Origin: Saccharopolyspora indica
GTDB taxonomy: Bacteria; Actinomycetota; Actinomycetes; Mycobacteriales; Pseudonocardiaceae
Direction of reading: 5' to 3'
DNA length: 64,000 nucleotides
Assembly: GCF_027853965.1 (NCBI RefSeq)
Contig: NZ_JAQGLB010000020.1
Location: 80,316 to 144,315 of the forward strand
Shown: in pieces, positions 15,495 to 23,532 of the stretch
How positions within the stretch are numbered: position 1 is the first letter of the stretch
Layout: the number at the start of each line of letters is the position of its first letter
The notes under the pieces: generated by a model
Told to the model about the DNA's origin: nothing
Database searches by the model: none
The model's input: only the letters and a program-made list of their open reading frames with translations
Translations under genes and position numbers: made by a program

Positions 15495-16811
15495 ATGATC
15501 GCCGGGGTGCTCACGGCCGTCCTCACGGCAACGCTGGTGCAACCTCCACCACCCGGCCCGGAACCGGCAGCGGTGCCGGAGTGGACGGCACCGCTGCACA
15601 CCGAGGGCCGCTACATCGTCGACGCCGACGGGACCCGCTTCAAGCTGAAGTCCGGGAACTGGCACGGCGCCAGCGGCACCTACGACGGCAGCGGCGACGT
15701 CGACGACCCGGCCAACCACCACGCCGGCGAGAACAGCAGCGGCATCCCGCTGGGCCTGGACCGCGCGCCGGTGGCGGAGATCCTCGACAGCTTCGCCGAA
15801 CTCGGGCTCAACAGCATCCGGCTGCCCTTCGCCAACGACATGATCCGCGACGAGGCGGTGGTGCCGGACCAGGCGGTCGCCGCCAACCCGCAGCTGCGCG
15901 GCAAGACCCGCCTGCAGATCTACGACGCCGCGGTCGCCGCGCTCACCGGACGCGGCTTCGCGGTCATCCTGAACAACCACACCAACACCACCCGCTGGTG
16001 CTGCGGGGTCGACGGAAACGAGCGCTGGAACAGCAGCCAGAGCGACCAGCAGTGGGAGGAGGACTGGCTGTTCATGGCCGGCCGCTACCGGGACAACCCG
16101 CGCGTGGTCGGCGCCGACCTCTACAACGAGGTCCGCCGCGACGTCCTCGACGACCCGAACTGGGGGCTCGGCGACCAGCACGACTGGTTCGCCGCCTCGC
16201 AGCGCGCGGGCAACCGGATCCTCACCGAGGCCAACCGGAACCTGCTGATCATCATCGAGGGCATCAACTGGGTGGGCCTGCCGGTCGACGGCTTCCCGCA
16301 CGGCCGCCCGACGCTGGAACCGGTCCGGGAGCTGTCGCACGAGCTGGCCGAACCCGGAAAGCTGGTGTACTCCGCGCACTTCTACGGCTACACGGGCCCG
16401 AACCACTCCGGCGCGACGGGCGTGGGTGAGACCAGCGACCCGCGCTACCGGGATCTGAGCCCCGAGGAGCTGCGGGAAGTCCTGCAGCGCCAGGCCTTCT
16501 TCGTCACCGAGGACGGCAAGCCCTACACCGCCCCGCTGTGGATCAGCGAGTTCGGCGTGGGCGGCCGCGAGGAGCAGGACCCGAAGTCCCGGGCCTGGTT
16601 CGAGAACTTCGTCGACTTCCTGATCGCCAACGACACCGACTTCGCCTACTGGCCGCTGGTCGGCTGGCACGAGAACCGCACCGGCAACGGCTGGGCCCTG
16701 ACCCACTGGGACGCCGAGGGCAACCGCATGTTCCTCGACGACGGCGACGACTGGCGCGCCAACGCCTGGCACCGCCTCATCGGTGCATCAACCGGCCAGG
16801 TCGGCAGGTAG
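15495..16811 (+). CDS. Secreted glycoside hydrolase family 5 (cellulase-like)
   Basis: 438 residues from ATG 15495, with AGGGAG upstream. A short hydrophobic N-terminus (MIAGVLTAVLTATLV) followed by a proline-rich linker suggests export. The catalytic barrel shows the GH5 acid/base in DLYNEV (E212) and the nucleophile in APLWISEFG (E352), with NSIRLPFAND and an HFYGYTGPN motif. It probably hydrolyses beta-linked plant or fungal polysaccharide outside the cell. It has its own transcription unit, divergent from the sugar ABC operon. Its last 24 bp overlap the convergent metalloprotease-like gene. Confidence 0.87.
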   Translation: MIAGVLTAVLTATLVQPPPPGPEPAAVPEWTAPLHTEGRYIVDADGTRFKLKSGNWHGASGTYDGSGDVDDPANHHAGENSSGIPLGLDRAPVAEILDSFAELGLNSIRLPFANDMIRDEAVVPDQAVAANPQLRGKTRLQIYDAAVAALTGRGFAVILNNHTNTTRWCCGVDGNERWNSSQSDQQWEEDWLFMAGRYRDNPRVVGADLYNEVRRDVLDDPNWGLGDQHDWFAASQRAGNRILTEANRNLLIIIEGINWVGLPVDGFPHGRPTLEPVRELSHELAEPGKLVYSAHFYGYTGPNHSGATGVGETSDPRYRDLSPEELREVLQRQAFFVTEDGKPYTAPLWISEFGVGGREEQDPKSRAWFENFVDFLIANDTDFAYWPLVGWHENRTGNGWALTHWDAEGNRMFLDDGDDWRANAWHRLIGASTGQVGR

Positions 16812-17990
16812 CAGCTGCTCGGTGAGCAGTCGCCGCACCCGCGCATCGCGGTCCGGGGCGGCCAGCCACCGGTCGAGCAGTCGCCACCCGTGGAAGTAAC
16901 CGAGCACGTAGGTGGCCATGCCACCGGCGCGGAGCGTGCCCAGGACCGCGCCGGTGTCGGCTTCGGGGATCAGCGCCCACCTGGTCAGGTAGGCGCTGAT
17001 CTCGTCGTCCGATCGGCCCTCGTCGGCGAGGAACGCGGCGTTGCCCCACGCGCCGAACAGCATGTTCTGCGCGCGGTGGATCGCGGCGAAGTCGCTGCCG
17101 TCCGGGGCGATCCCGCGTTCGGCGAGCACGTTGTCGCGGAGCCACGACTGAGCCTGGCCGCCCGGGAAGACGATGTCCTGGGCGTGCAGCCCGAGCCCCT
17201 CGCTGATCACGAAGGACGGCGAGATCATGAACCGGACCCGCTGGTCCTGGAAGCCGAGCTCCCCGGCCAGGCGGAGATCCTTGAGCATCGACTCGGTGAT
17301 GTGCCCGGGGTGGCCCTCGTGCGCGACGACGTACAGCAGATCGGCCAGGTTGAACGGGAGATCGGTGTTGAGGTGGATCGTCGAGCGCAGGTCGCCCTCG
17401 TAGGCCCCGGCGGCCCGGAAGTGCACGCCGGAGACCAGTTCGCACCTGGTCACCTCGCCGTCGGGCAGCGGCACGATCGCGCTGGTGCGCCGCCTGGTTT
17501 CGGTGATGGCCCGGTCCACGAGCACGGGTAGCCGGTCCAGCTGGTCCGGCGGCAGCGCATGGGTCTCCTGCCAGGCCTGGAGCCGTTCCAGCAGGGACCC
17601 GGTGCCCTTCGGCAGCGCGCGGTCCAGCAGGTCGTGCGCGGCTTCGAAGACCTCCGTCGGCAGCGCTTCCGCCGCCACGCCCAGACATTCGCCCGCGTAG
17701 GCGGACAGCGCAAGCCGTTCGCCGCTCAGCCGTCGGGCAACCGCCCGCGCAGCCCGGAGCTGGGCGGCGAGGTAGCGAGCGCGTTCGGGCGGGAACGGCA
17801 GGTCTTCCAGCAAGGCCTCGGCGTCCTCGGCCAGCTTCCCAGCGGCTGCCGGCTCCTCGGCGGCCACCTGCGCCTGCCACTGCGGCGGACCGCTGTAGAT
17901 GACCACAGTGCCCGTCGCGCTTCCCGCCACCAGCTTGTCGATGCGCAGCGCCAGCAGCGCGTACTGGTGCACCCATTCGTCCGGCGTCAT
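16788..17990 (-). CDS. DUF885-like putative metalloprotease
   Basis: 400 residues from ATG 17990. A helical N-terminal half precedes HEGHPGH (residues 224-230), an HExxH-like zinc site as in DUF885 proteins, with a downstream candidate third ligand in VISEGLGLHA (about E264). No signal peptide is seen, so it is probably cytosolic. DUF885 relatives are M2/M3-type helical peptidases of unknown specificity. It is divergent from a TetR regulator 78 bp away, which may control it. Its 3' end overlaps the GH5 gene by 24 bp in convergent orientation. Confidence 0.72.
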   Translation of the reverse strand: MTPDEWVHQYALLALRIDKLVAGSATGTVVIYSGPPQWQAQVAAEEPAAAGKLAEDAEALLEDLPFPPERARYLAAQLRAARAVARRLSGERLALSAYAGECLGVAAEALPTEVFEAAHDLLDRALPKGTGSLLERLQAWQETHALPPDQLDRLPVLVDRAITETRRRTSAIVPLPDGEVTRCELVSGVHFRAAGAYEGDLRSTIHLNTDLPFNLADLLYVVAHEGHPGHITESMLKDLRLAGELGFQDQRVRFMISPSFVISEGLGLHAQDIVFPGGQAQSWLRDNVLAERGIAPDGSDFAAIHRAQNMLFGAWGNAAFLADEGRSDDEISAYLTRWALIPEADTGAVLGTLRAGGMATYVLGYFHGWRLLDRWLAAPDRDARVRRLLTEQLLPADLAG

Positions 17991-18032
17991 CGGGTCCTCC
18001 TCGTGCTCCGTCGACTCCGGCCGAAGCTAGCT

Positions 18033-18048
18033 GTACGGTTTTCCGTAC
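18033..18048. promoter_or_regulatory. Putative TetR operator
   Basis: GTACGG-TTTT-CCGTAC, a perfect 6-bp inverted repeat around four T residues, lies in the 78-bp gap between the divergent peptidase-like and tetR genes. That is where an autoregulating TetR protein usually binds. Confidence 0.55.
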
Positions 18049-18068
18049 GCTGTAAGGAAGGAACGAGC

Positions 18069-18782
18069 ATGGGCGAGCAACGACCACCGGCGATCTGGTT
18101 CTCCGCGCAGCGACCCCGAAAACCCCGCCTGTCGACGGAGCGCATCGCGCGAGCCGCGGTCGCGGTGCTGGACGCCGAGGGAGCCTCGGGCCTGTCCATG
18201 CGACGCCTCGCCGCCCGGCTGGACGTCAGCGCGATGTCGTTGTACGAGTACGTGAACAGCAAGGAGGACGTGCTCGACCTCGCCGTGGACGAAGCGCTCG
18301 CGGAGATCGAGCTCGACGCCACCGACGGCACGCCGTGGCGGGAAGCGCTCACGCAGCAGCTCCGAAGCGGTCGGCGAGTCATGAAGCGCCACCCGTGGCT
18401 ACCGGCTCTGATGTCCACGCGCCCGCTGCTCGGCCCGAACGCGCTGGCGCTCTCCGAGCGGTTCTACACCGTGCTCACCGCAGTCGGCCTCGAAGGCCCC
18501 CGCCTCACGGCGGTCGTCGGCGCGCTCACCTACTACGTCCAGGGCTACGCGGCGATGGAGAACTTCTGGACCGGAGCGCACCGCGACCCCACCCGGGAAT
18601 CCGAACTCCGCGCCCGATCCCAGCACTACCTCGAAACCCACCGCCAGACCTACCCGACCCTGGCACGACAAGCGGACCTCGTCGGCACCGACGACTTCGA
18701 CGACTCCTTCGACCTGGGCCTGACCACCATCCTCGACGGCATCGAACCCCGGCTCACCACCCCCGACGGGCAACCGAGGTGA
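18069..18782 (+). CDS. TetR-family transcriptional regulator
   Basis: 237 residues from ATG 18069, after AAGGAA. The N-terminal helix-turn-helix is clear (STERIARAAVAVLDAEGASGLSMRRLAARLDVSAMSLYEYVNSKEDVLDLAVD). The C-terminal ligand domain is of the TetR_C type with YYVQGYAAME. It probably represses the divergent DUF885-like gene and itself via the palindrome at 18033. Its stop codon TGA (18780-18782) lies inside repeat family B. Confidence 0.9.
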   Translation: MGEQRPPAIWFSAQRPRKPRLSTERIARAAVAVLDAEGASGLSMRRLAARLDVSAMSLYEYVNSKEDVLDLAVDEALAEIELDATDGTPWREALTQQLRSGRRVMKRHPWLPALMSTRPLLGPNALALSERFYTVLTAVGLEGPRLTAVVGALTYYVQGYAAMENFWTGAHRDPTRESELRARSQHYLETHRQTYPTLARQADLVGTDDFDDSFDLGLTTILDGIEPRLTTPDGQPR

Positions 18783-18825
18783 AGGGCACCTTTCGCCAAG
18801 TTAGTAGGCGAAAGGTGCCCTTCAC
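18779..18825. repeat. Palindromic repeat family B, copy 1
   Basis: GTGAAGGGCACCTTTCGCC (18779-18797), a 9-nt loop AAGTTAGTA and the perfect 19-bp reverse complement (18807-18825). It separates the convergent tetR and lactonase genes and supplies the tetR stop. A copy with nearly identical stem and loop follows ridA at 27721. It probably acts as a bidirectional terminator. Confidence 0.9.
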
Positions 18826-18843
18826 GCTTCATCCGGTCGTGGA

Positions 18844-20013
18844 TCAGCCGTGGAAGGTGATGGCTGCGACGGAGGGGCACTCGTAGACGTCGTCGGTGGG
18901 GGTGAGGGCGCCGGTGTTCGCGTCGCGGGCCAAGCGGGTGATCGCGCCGGAGCGCTGGTTGGCCACGAACAGCGAGGTCTGCTCCGGGTCGAGGGAGAAG
19001 TGGCGGGGCCAGTCGCCGCCGACCGGCGTGGTGCCGCGGAACTCCAGGCCCGCCTCGGTGATCGCGAAGGTGGCGATGTTGTTGTCGCCGCGGTTGGAGG
19101 CGTAGGCGAACTTGGCGTCGCGGGTGACCGCGATCTCCGCCGGGAAGTTCTCGCCGCTGGCGTCGGGTTCGCGGGTGCCGATGACCTGGCCCGCGGTGAA
19201 CCGCCCGGCGTCGAGGTCCCAGTCCAGCACGGTGATCTCGGACTTCAGCTCCGCCAGCAGGTAGGCGCGGGTGTAGTTGAAGGCCAGGTGGCGCGGCCCG
19301 GTCCCGGCGGGCAGCTCCAGGTGCTGGTGCTGGGTGAGCTTGCCGGTGGCGGCGTCGAAGGCGTAGACGAACACCGCGTCGGCGCCGAGGTCGACCGCCA
19401 CCACCCACCGCTTGCTCGGGTCGACGAGGACCTGGTGGGCGTGCGGTTGCGCACCGGGGTGCTGGATCAGGTCGGTCTGGTCGCCGATGGAGCCGTCGGC
19501 GTTGCGGCGGTGCACCGCGACCTTCCCGTCGGTGTAGTGGGCGGTGAAGATGAACTCGCCGCTCGGGTGCACGGAGAGGTGCGTCGGACCCGCACCGCCG
19601 CTGGGCTTGCTGCCCAGGACCACCGGGTGGTGCTGGGAGAGGTCCACGGCGGTGATGGTGCCGTTCGGGACGAGCTCGTTGGTGACGTAGAGGTACTTGT
19701 GGTCCGGGGACCAGGCGAAGAACGACGCGTCGGGCACCCCGTCGACCACCGCGGACTGCTCCAGCTTGCCCTCGTCGTCGCGGATGGCCACCTCCAGGCC
19801 GCGACCCGCCGGGCTCGCCGAGGTGTAGCTGCCGATCAGCGTCATCAGCCCGGCCGCCGCGTGGTGCGTCGCAGGCTCGGTTCGCGGCGCTGCGCTCGAC
19901 GAAGTGGTCGCGCACGCGGTGCTGGTGGTGGCGACCACCCCGGCCGCGCCGGCGAGGCCGATCGCGCCGGCGGCGGTGAGGAACCGGCGACGCGGCATTG
20001 CGTTGTCCCGCAC
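18844..20013 (-). CDS. Exported lactonase-family beta-propeller protein (Pgl-like)
   Basis: 389 residues; GTG 20013 is chosen because GGGAG lies 8 bp upstream (ATG 19998 is the alternative). A twin-arginine signal is visible (MPRRRFLTAAGAIGLAGAAG), followed by STAC, which could be a Tat lipobox. The mature part is a seven-bladed propeller of the 3-carboxymuconate cyclase/6-phosphogluconolactonase family: IGSYTSASPAGRGLEV, GPTHLSVHPSGEFIFTAHY, HAHQVLVDP, GPRHLAFNYT, NFPAEIAVTRDAKFAYASNRGDN, WPRHFSLDPEQTSLFVANQ. The exported location argues against a pentose-phosphate role; the natural lactone is unknown. Confidence 0.88.
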   Translation of the reverse strand: MRDNAMPRRRFLTAAGAIGLAGAAGVVATTSTACATTSSSAAPRTEPATHHAAAGLMTLIGSYTSASPAGRGLEVAIRDDEGKLEQSAVVDGVPDASFFAWSPDHKYLYVTNELVPNGTITAVDLSQHHPVVLGSKPSGGAGPTHLSVHPSGEFIFTAHYTDGKVAVHRRNADGSIGDQTDLIQHPGAQPHAHQVLVDPSKRWVVAVDLGADAVFVYAFDAATGKLTQHQHLELPAGTGPRHLAFNYTRAYLLAELKSEITVLDWDLDAGRFTAGQVIGTREPDASGENFPAEIAVTRDAKFAYASNRGDNNIATFAITEAGLEFRGTTPVGGDWPRHFSLDPEQTSLFVANQRSGAITRLARDANTGALTPTDDVYECPSVAAITFHG

Positions 20014-20193
20014 GATGTTCTCCCTGCTCGGTGGATGATCGCGGGTCAGTCTGCCCCATCCGCCGCCATTGGACTAGACCACAACGCCTTAAACCTTCCT
20101 CAACCCCCGGTGCACCTGCGAAGTTCCCAACTTTCCCCGAGAACGGGAAAGTTCACCCGCCCGTGCCCCGCCAGCGCTCCGTCCCGCGCTGGT

Positions 20194-20257
20194 GACGGTC
20201 AATTTCGCGCGAAATTGACCGTCACCCGGGTGAACGTCAATTTCGCGCGAAATTGAC
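20194..20257. repeat. Palindromic repeat family A, composite element 1 (centres CG)
   Basis: Two 22-bp palindromes (half-site GTCAATTTCG, centre CG) at 20198-20219 and 20236-20257 flank a 16-bp spacer holding the smaller palindrome TCACCCGGGTGA. Flanking GACG/CGTC extends the first unit to a 30-bp perfect palindrome (20194-20223). It lies 24 bp beyond the stop of the amidohydrolase gene, and a 60-bp sister element at 59811 differs at five positions. It falls in the space between the amidohydrolase 3' end and the lactonase start. Confidence 0.92.
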
Positions 20258-20281
20258 GCGCGGGGCGGAGCGGGGGCGGTG

Positions 20282-22003
20282 TCAGGGCAGCGGGGCGGCC
20301 CGCTGCGCGGGCTTGGCCGGTGGTGCCACGCCGACGCCCGGGCTGCCGCCGCACGGGCCGGACATGCTCCAGTCGGGGTCGACGTCGCCGCACGCGCCCT
20401 GCGACTTCTGCGCCTGCACCATCTCGGCGACGTCGGCGAGCAGCCGCTTGGCGTCGTAGACCACGCCGTTGCGGATCGTCCACTGCACCCCGCCGGTCCG
20501 GACGATGTCACCGGTTTCGGCGTCCAGCCGCGGAGTGCCGGTGCCGTAGAGGGTCTTCAGGTCCTCCAGCGGGTTGTGCGCGGTGATCGCCAGATCGGCG
20601 ATGAAGCCCTCCTTGACCGCGCCGTACTCGGGCGCCCGGCCGGTGGGTTCGGCGATGGTGCGCGCGGTCGCCGAGCTCATCGCCTCGATCGCCTCCAGCG
20701 CGGTCAGGCCCGCTTCGCGCAGCATCTCCAGCTCGTTGATGTTGGCGAAGCCGTAGAGGTTGTAGATGTAGCCCGGGTCGGTGCCGCCCGCGATGCGCCC
20801 GCCCATCTCCTTGTAGTCGTGCACGAGCTGGAGGTACTGCACGTAGAAGCGCTTCCAGCTCGCTTCGTCCTCCGAATTCCAGTCGTAGTAGAACGAGCCG
20901 TGCGCCTCCGGGCTCGGTTCCCAGAAGTTCCACAGCGACGGCAGCACGAAGCGCGGATGCCACTCCAGCCCGCGCGCCCGCAGCAGGTCGCGGCCCGCGA
21001 GGTAGACGCCGAAGGTCGGGCCGAAGGTCACGCCGTTGTCCAGCTGCCGCGACAGGTACGAGCGCCACTGCGGGGAGCCGGGCGGGAAGGTGTAGTCGAT
21101 GACCTCGGCGACCGCGCGCCACCGCGAGGCCTCGTTGGAGTAGTCGTAGTCCGGCGGCTTCGGGTGTTCGCGGCCCTCCTTGAGCAGTGCCTCGAAGTGG
21201 CCGTAGAAGTGCGTGATGGTGCCCAGGCCCAGCTGCGCGGTCTCCAGCGCGTTGAGCTGCGGGTAGATCGGCGGCGAGTGGTGCATCGTGGTGCCGAGCC
21301 CGGACTGCTGGGCGGCCCGGATGGCGGCCTCGATCTCGGGGCGGCCGTAGGGGCCCTCGCCGAAGAACTTGATGCCGTCCACGCCGTTGCGGGCGGCCCA
21401 GGCGACCCACCGGCGGGCCTTGTCCGGCGAGTCGATCGGGCCTTCTTCCCAGCCGCTGCCCGGCGTTTGGTAGTTGACGATGCGCGGCGCCACGATCTCG
21501 TTGCGCTCGCTGCGCTCCTTGTCCGAGACCGCGTCGGGGTTCTTGGCCAGCGAGACGCCGCGGACCGTGGTGACGCCGTGGCCCAGCCACAGCTTGTAGG
21601 CGTAGGTCCGCGGCGTGCCGCCGGTACCGGTGTGGGAGTGCTCGTCGACCAGCCCCGGCATCATCCACATGCCGGTCGCGTCGATCTCGTGCTCGGCGTC
21701 GTGCGGCGGCCGGTCGGCGGGCAGCGCCCGGGACGGCTGACCAGCGGGGATGATCTGGTCGATGCGGTTGCCGCGGACCACCACGTCGACCGGCCCGCGC
21801 ACCTCGCCGTCCGCACCGACGATCAGGTTGACGCCGCGGATCACCAGCTTCCGGAACGGGCCCTGCCCCTCGCCCGGCCCGCGCGGCGGGGTCGGCGCAT
21901 CCGCGGGAAGCACGGTGCCCGCGTTGGCCAGTCCTGGTGCGAGTCCCACCAAGCCAGCGGCGGCACCGGCCGCCTGGAGCAACGACCGTCTGCTCAGGTC
22001 CAT
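20282..22003 (-). CDS. Tat-exported amidohydrolase
   Basis: 573 residues from ATG 22003. The twin-arginine signal is LSRRSLLQAAGAAAGLVGLAPGLANA. The amidohydrolase fold is shown by the metal site MMPGLVDEHSHTG, a lysine candidate in GVDGIKFFGEG, histidines TMHHSPP and ITHFYGHFE, and the Asp motif GGRIAGGTDPG. The C-terminal beta domain returns (TIRNGVVYDAK). The C-terminus is Pro/Ala-rich. It probably hydrolyses a cyclic or acyl amide outside the cell. It is downstream of the D-amino-acid operon in the same orientation (77-bp gap), so it may be cotranscribed; substrate not predictable. Confidence 0.85.
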   Translation of the reverse strand: MDLSRRSLLQAAGAAAGLVGLAPGLANAGTVLPADAPTPPRGPGEGQGPFRKLVIRGVNLIVGADGEVRGPVDVVVRGNRIDQIIPAGQPSRALPADRPPHDAEHEIDATGMWMMPGLVDEHSHTGTGGTPRTYAYKLWLGHGVTTVRGVSLAKNPDAVSDKERSERNEIVAPRIVNYQTPGSGWEEGPIDSPDKARRWVAWAARNGVDGIKFFGEGPYGRPEIEAAIRAAQQSGLGTTMHHSPPIYPQLNALETAQLGLGTITHFYGHFEALLKEGREHPKPPDYDYSNEASRWRAVAEVIDYTFPPGSPQWRSYLSRQLDNGVTFGPTFGVYLAGRDLLRARGLEWHPRFVLPSLWNFWEPSPEAHGSFYYDWNSEDEASWKRFYVQYLQLVHDYKEMGGRIAGGTDPGYIYNLYGFANINELEMLREAGLTALEAIEAMSSATARTIAEPTGRAPEYGAVKEGFIADLAITAHNPLEDLKTLYGTGTPRLDAETGDIVRTGGVQWTIRNGVVYDAKRLLADVAEMVQAQKSQGACGDVDPDWSMSGPCGGSPGVGVAPPAKPAQRAAPLP

Positions 22004-22080
22004 TCGGGCACTCCTCGCCTCGGCGTCGGATCCCGGCGAACACTACGGGCGAATCCGACGCCATAGCAAGGCTTTCCGAA

Positions 22081-23496
22081 TTAGGGGAGCAGCGCGGACA
22101 GCAGTGCCGCCATCCCGAAGCCGACCAGCGACAGGATCGTCTCCAGCACCGTCCAGGACTTGAGCATGTCCTTGACCGGGATGCCGAAGTAGCGGCTGAT
22201 GATCCAGAAACCGCCGTCGTTGACGTGCGAGGCGATGATCGAGCCCGATGCGATGGACACCGCGATCAGCGCGAGCTGGGCCTGCGAGTAGTCCCCGGCG
22301 TGCAGCAGCGGGGCGATGATGCCGCCGGTGGTCACGATCGCCACCGTCGCCGAGCCCTGCGCGATGCGCAGCCCGGAGCTGATCACGTACGCCGACACCA
22401 GCAGCGGCAGCCCGGTGGACTGCAGCGACCCGGCCAGCGCCTCGCCGACGCCGGTCTCGGCCAGCACCTTGCCGAAGAAGCCGCCGGCGCCGACCACCAG
22501 CAGGATCATGCCCAGCGGGCGCAGCGAGCTGCCGGTCAGCTCGGAGAGCTCCTTGCCGGTCATCCCGCGCCGGGTGCCCAGCAGCCAGAACGCCATCAGC
22601 ACCGCGATGGTCAGCGCCACCGTCGGGTTGCCCAGGAAGGTCAGCACCGCCAGCGGTGCGCTGCCCTCGGGCAGCGTGATGCTGCCGAAGGTGGCGCCGA
22701 GGATCAGCACCATCGGCAGCCCGATGATGAAGGCGACGGTGGTCAGCCCCGGCTCGGGACGGCCCTCGTTCTCGTTCTTGCGCGCCAGCTCGTCGGCCGC
22801 GGCCAGCATGTCCTCCGGCACCGGCAGGTCGATGCGCTTGCCGATCCACATCGGGAACAGCAGACCGCTGACCACGAACGCCGGGATCCCGCACGCCAGG
22901 CCCATCAGGATGATCCAGCCGAGGTCGACGCCGAGCAGGCTCGCGGCAACCACCGGCCCGGGGTGCGGGGGCAGGAACGCGTGCGTCATGGACAGCCCGG
23001 CCACCAGCGGCAGGCAGTACAGCAGGATCGACTTGCCGCCCTGCCGCGCCACCACGTACACCAGCGGCGCCAGCACGAAGATGCCGATGTCGAAGAACAC
23101 CGGGATGCCGAACACCAGCCCGGACAGGCCCATCGCCAGCGGCGCGCGCTGCTCGCCGAAGGCGCCGAGCAGCTTGCGGGTCAGCAGCTGGGCGCCGCCG
23201 GAGGCCTCCAGCATCGAACCGAGGATGGTGCCGAGCCCGACGATGGCGGTGATGTGCCCGAGGATCCCGGCGAAGCCGTTCTCCAGCAGCGATTCGCTGC
23301 TCTTCTGCGCGGTGCCGACGATCTCCTCGACGGACAGCCCGGCGGCCAGCGCGATCAGCAGCCCGGAGACGATCAGCGCGATGAACGGTTCCACCCGGAA
23401 CCGGATGATCATGAGCAGCAGCACCGCGATGCCGACCGCGCACAGCACGAGCAGACCGGCGGTGTCGTGCTGGAGCCATTGCAGGAAAGTGCCCAC
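22081..23496 (-). CDS. GntP-family permease (gluconate/D-serine type)
   Basis: 471 residues from GTG 23496, with AGGAG 8 bp upstream. About twelve membrane helices are visible. GntP-family marks include FRVEPFIALIVSGLLIALAAG, LGTILGSMLEASGGAQ, MTHAFLPPHPGPVVAA and SHVNDGGFWIISRYF. The family includes gluconate permeases and the D-serine transporter DsdX. Its place next to an N-acyl-D-amino-acid deacylase and a D-serine-deaminase-like enzyme favours a D-amino-acid or N-acyl-D-amino-acid substrate (inference). Confidence 0.9.
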   Translation of the reverse strand: MGTFLQWLQHDTAGLLVLCAVGIAVLLLMIIRFRVEPFIALIVSGLLIALAAGLSVEEIVGTAQKSSESLLENGFAGILGHITAIVGLGTILGSMLEASGGAQLLTRKLLGAFGEQRAPLAMGLSGLVFGIPVFFDIGIFVLAPLVYVVARQGGKSILLYCLPLVAGLSMTHAFLPPHPGPVVAASLLGVDLGWIILMGLACGIPAFVVSGLLFPMWIGKRIDLPVPEDMLAAADELARKNENEGRPEPGLTTVAFIIGLPMVLILGATFGSITLPEGSAPLAVLTFLGNPTVALTIAVLMAFWLLGTRRGMTGKELSELTGSSLRPLGMILLVVGAGGFFGKVLAETGVGEALAGSLQSTGLPLLVSAYVISSGLRIAQGSATVAIVTTGGIIAPLLHAGDYSQAQLALIAVSIASGSIIASHVNDGGFWIISRYFGIPVKDMLKSWTVLETILSLVGFGMAALLSALLP

Positions 23497-23532
23497 GGGG
23501 GGTCTCCTAGGGGAGAGGAGGAACTCTGCGGG

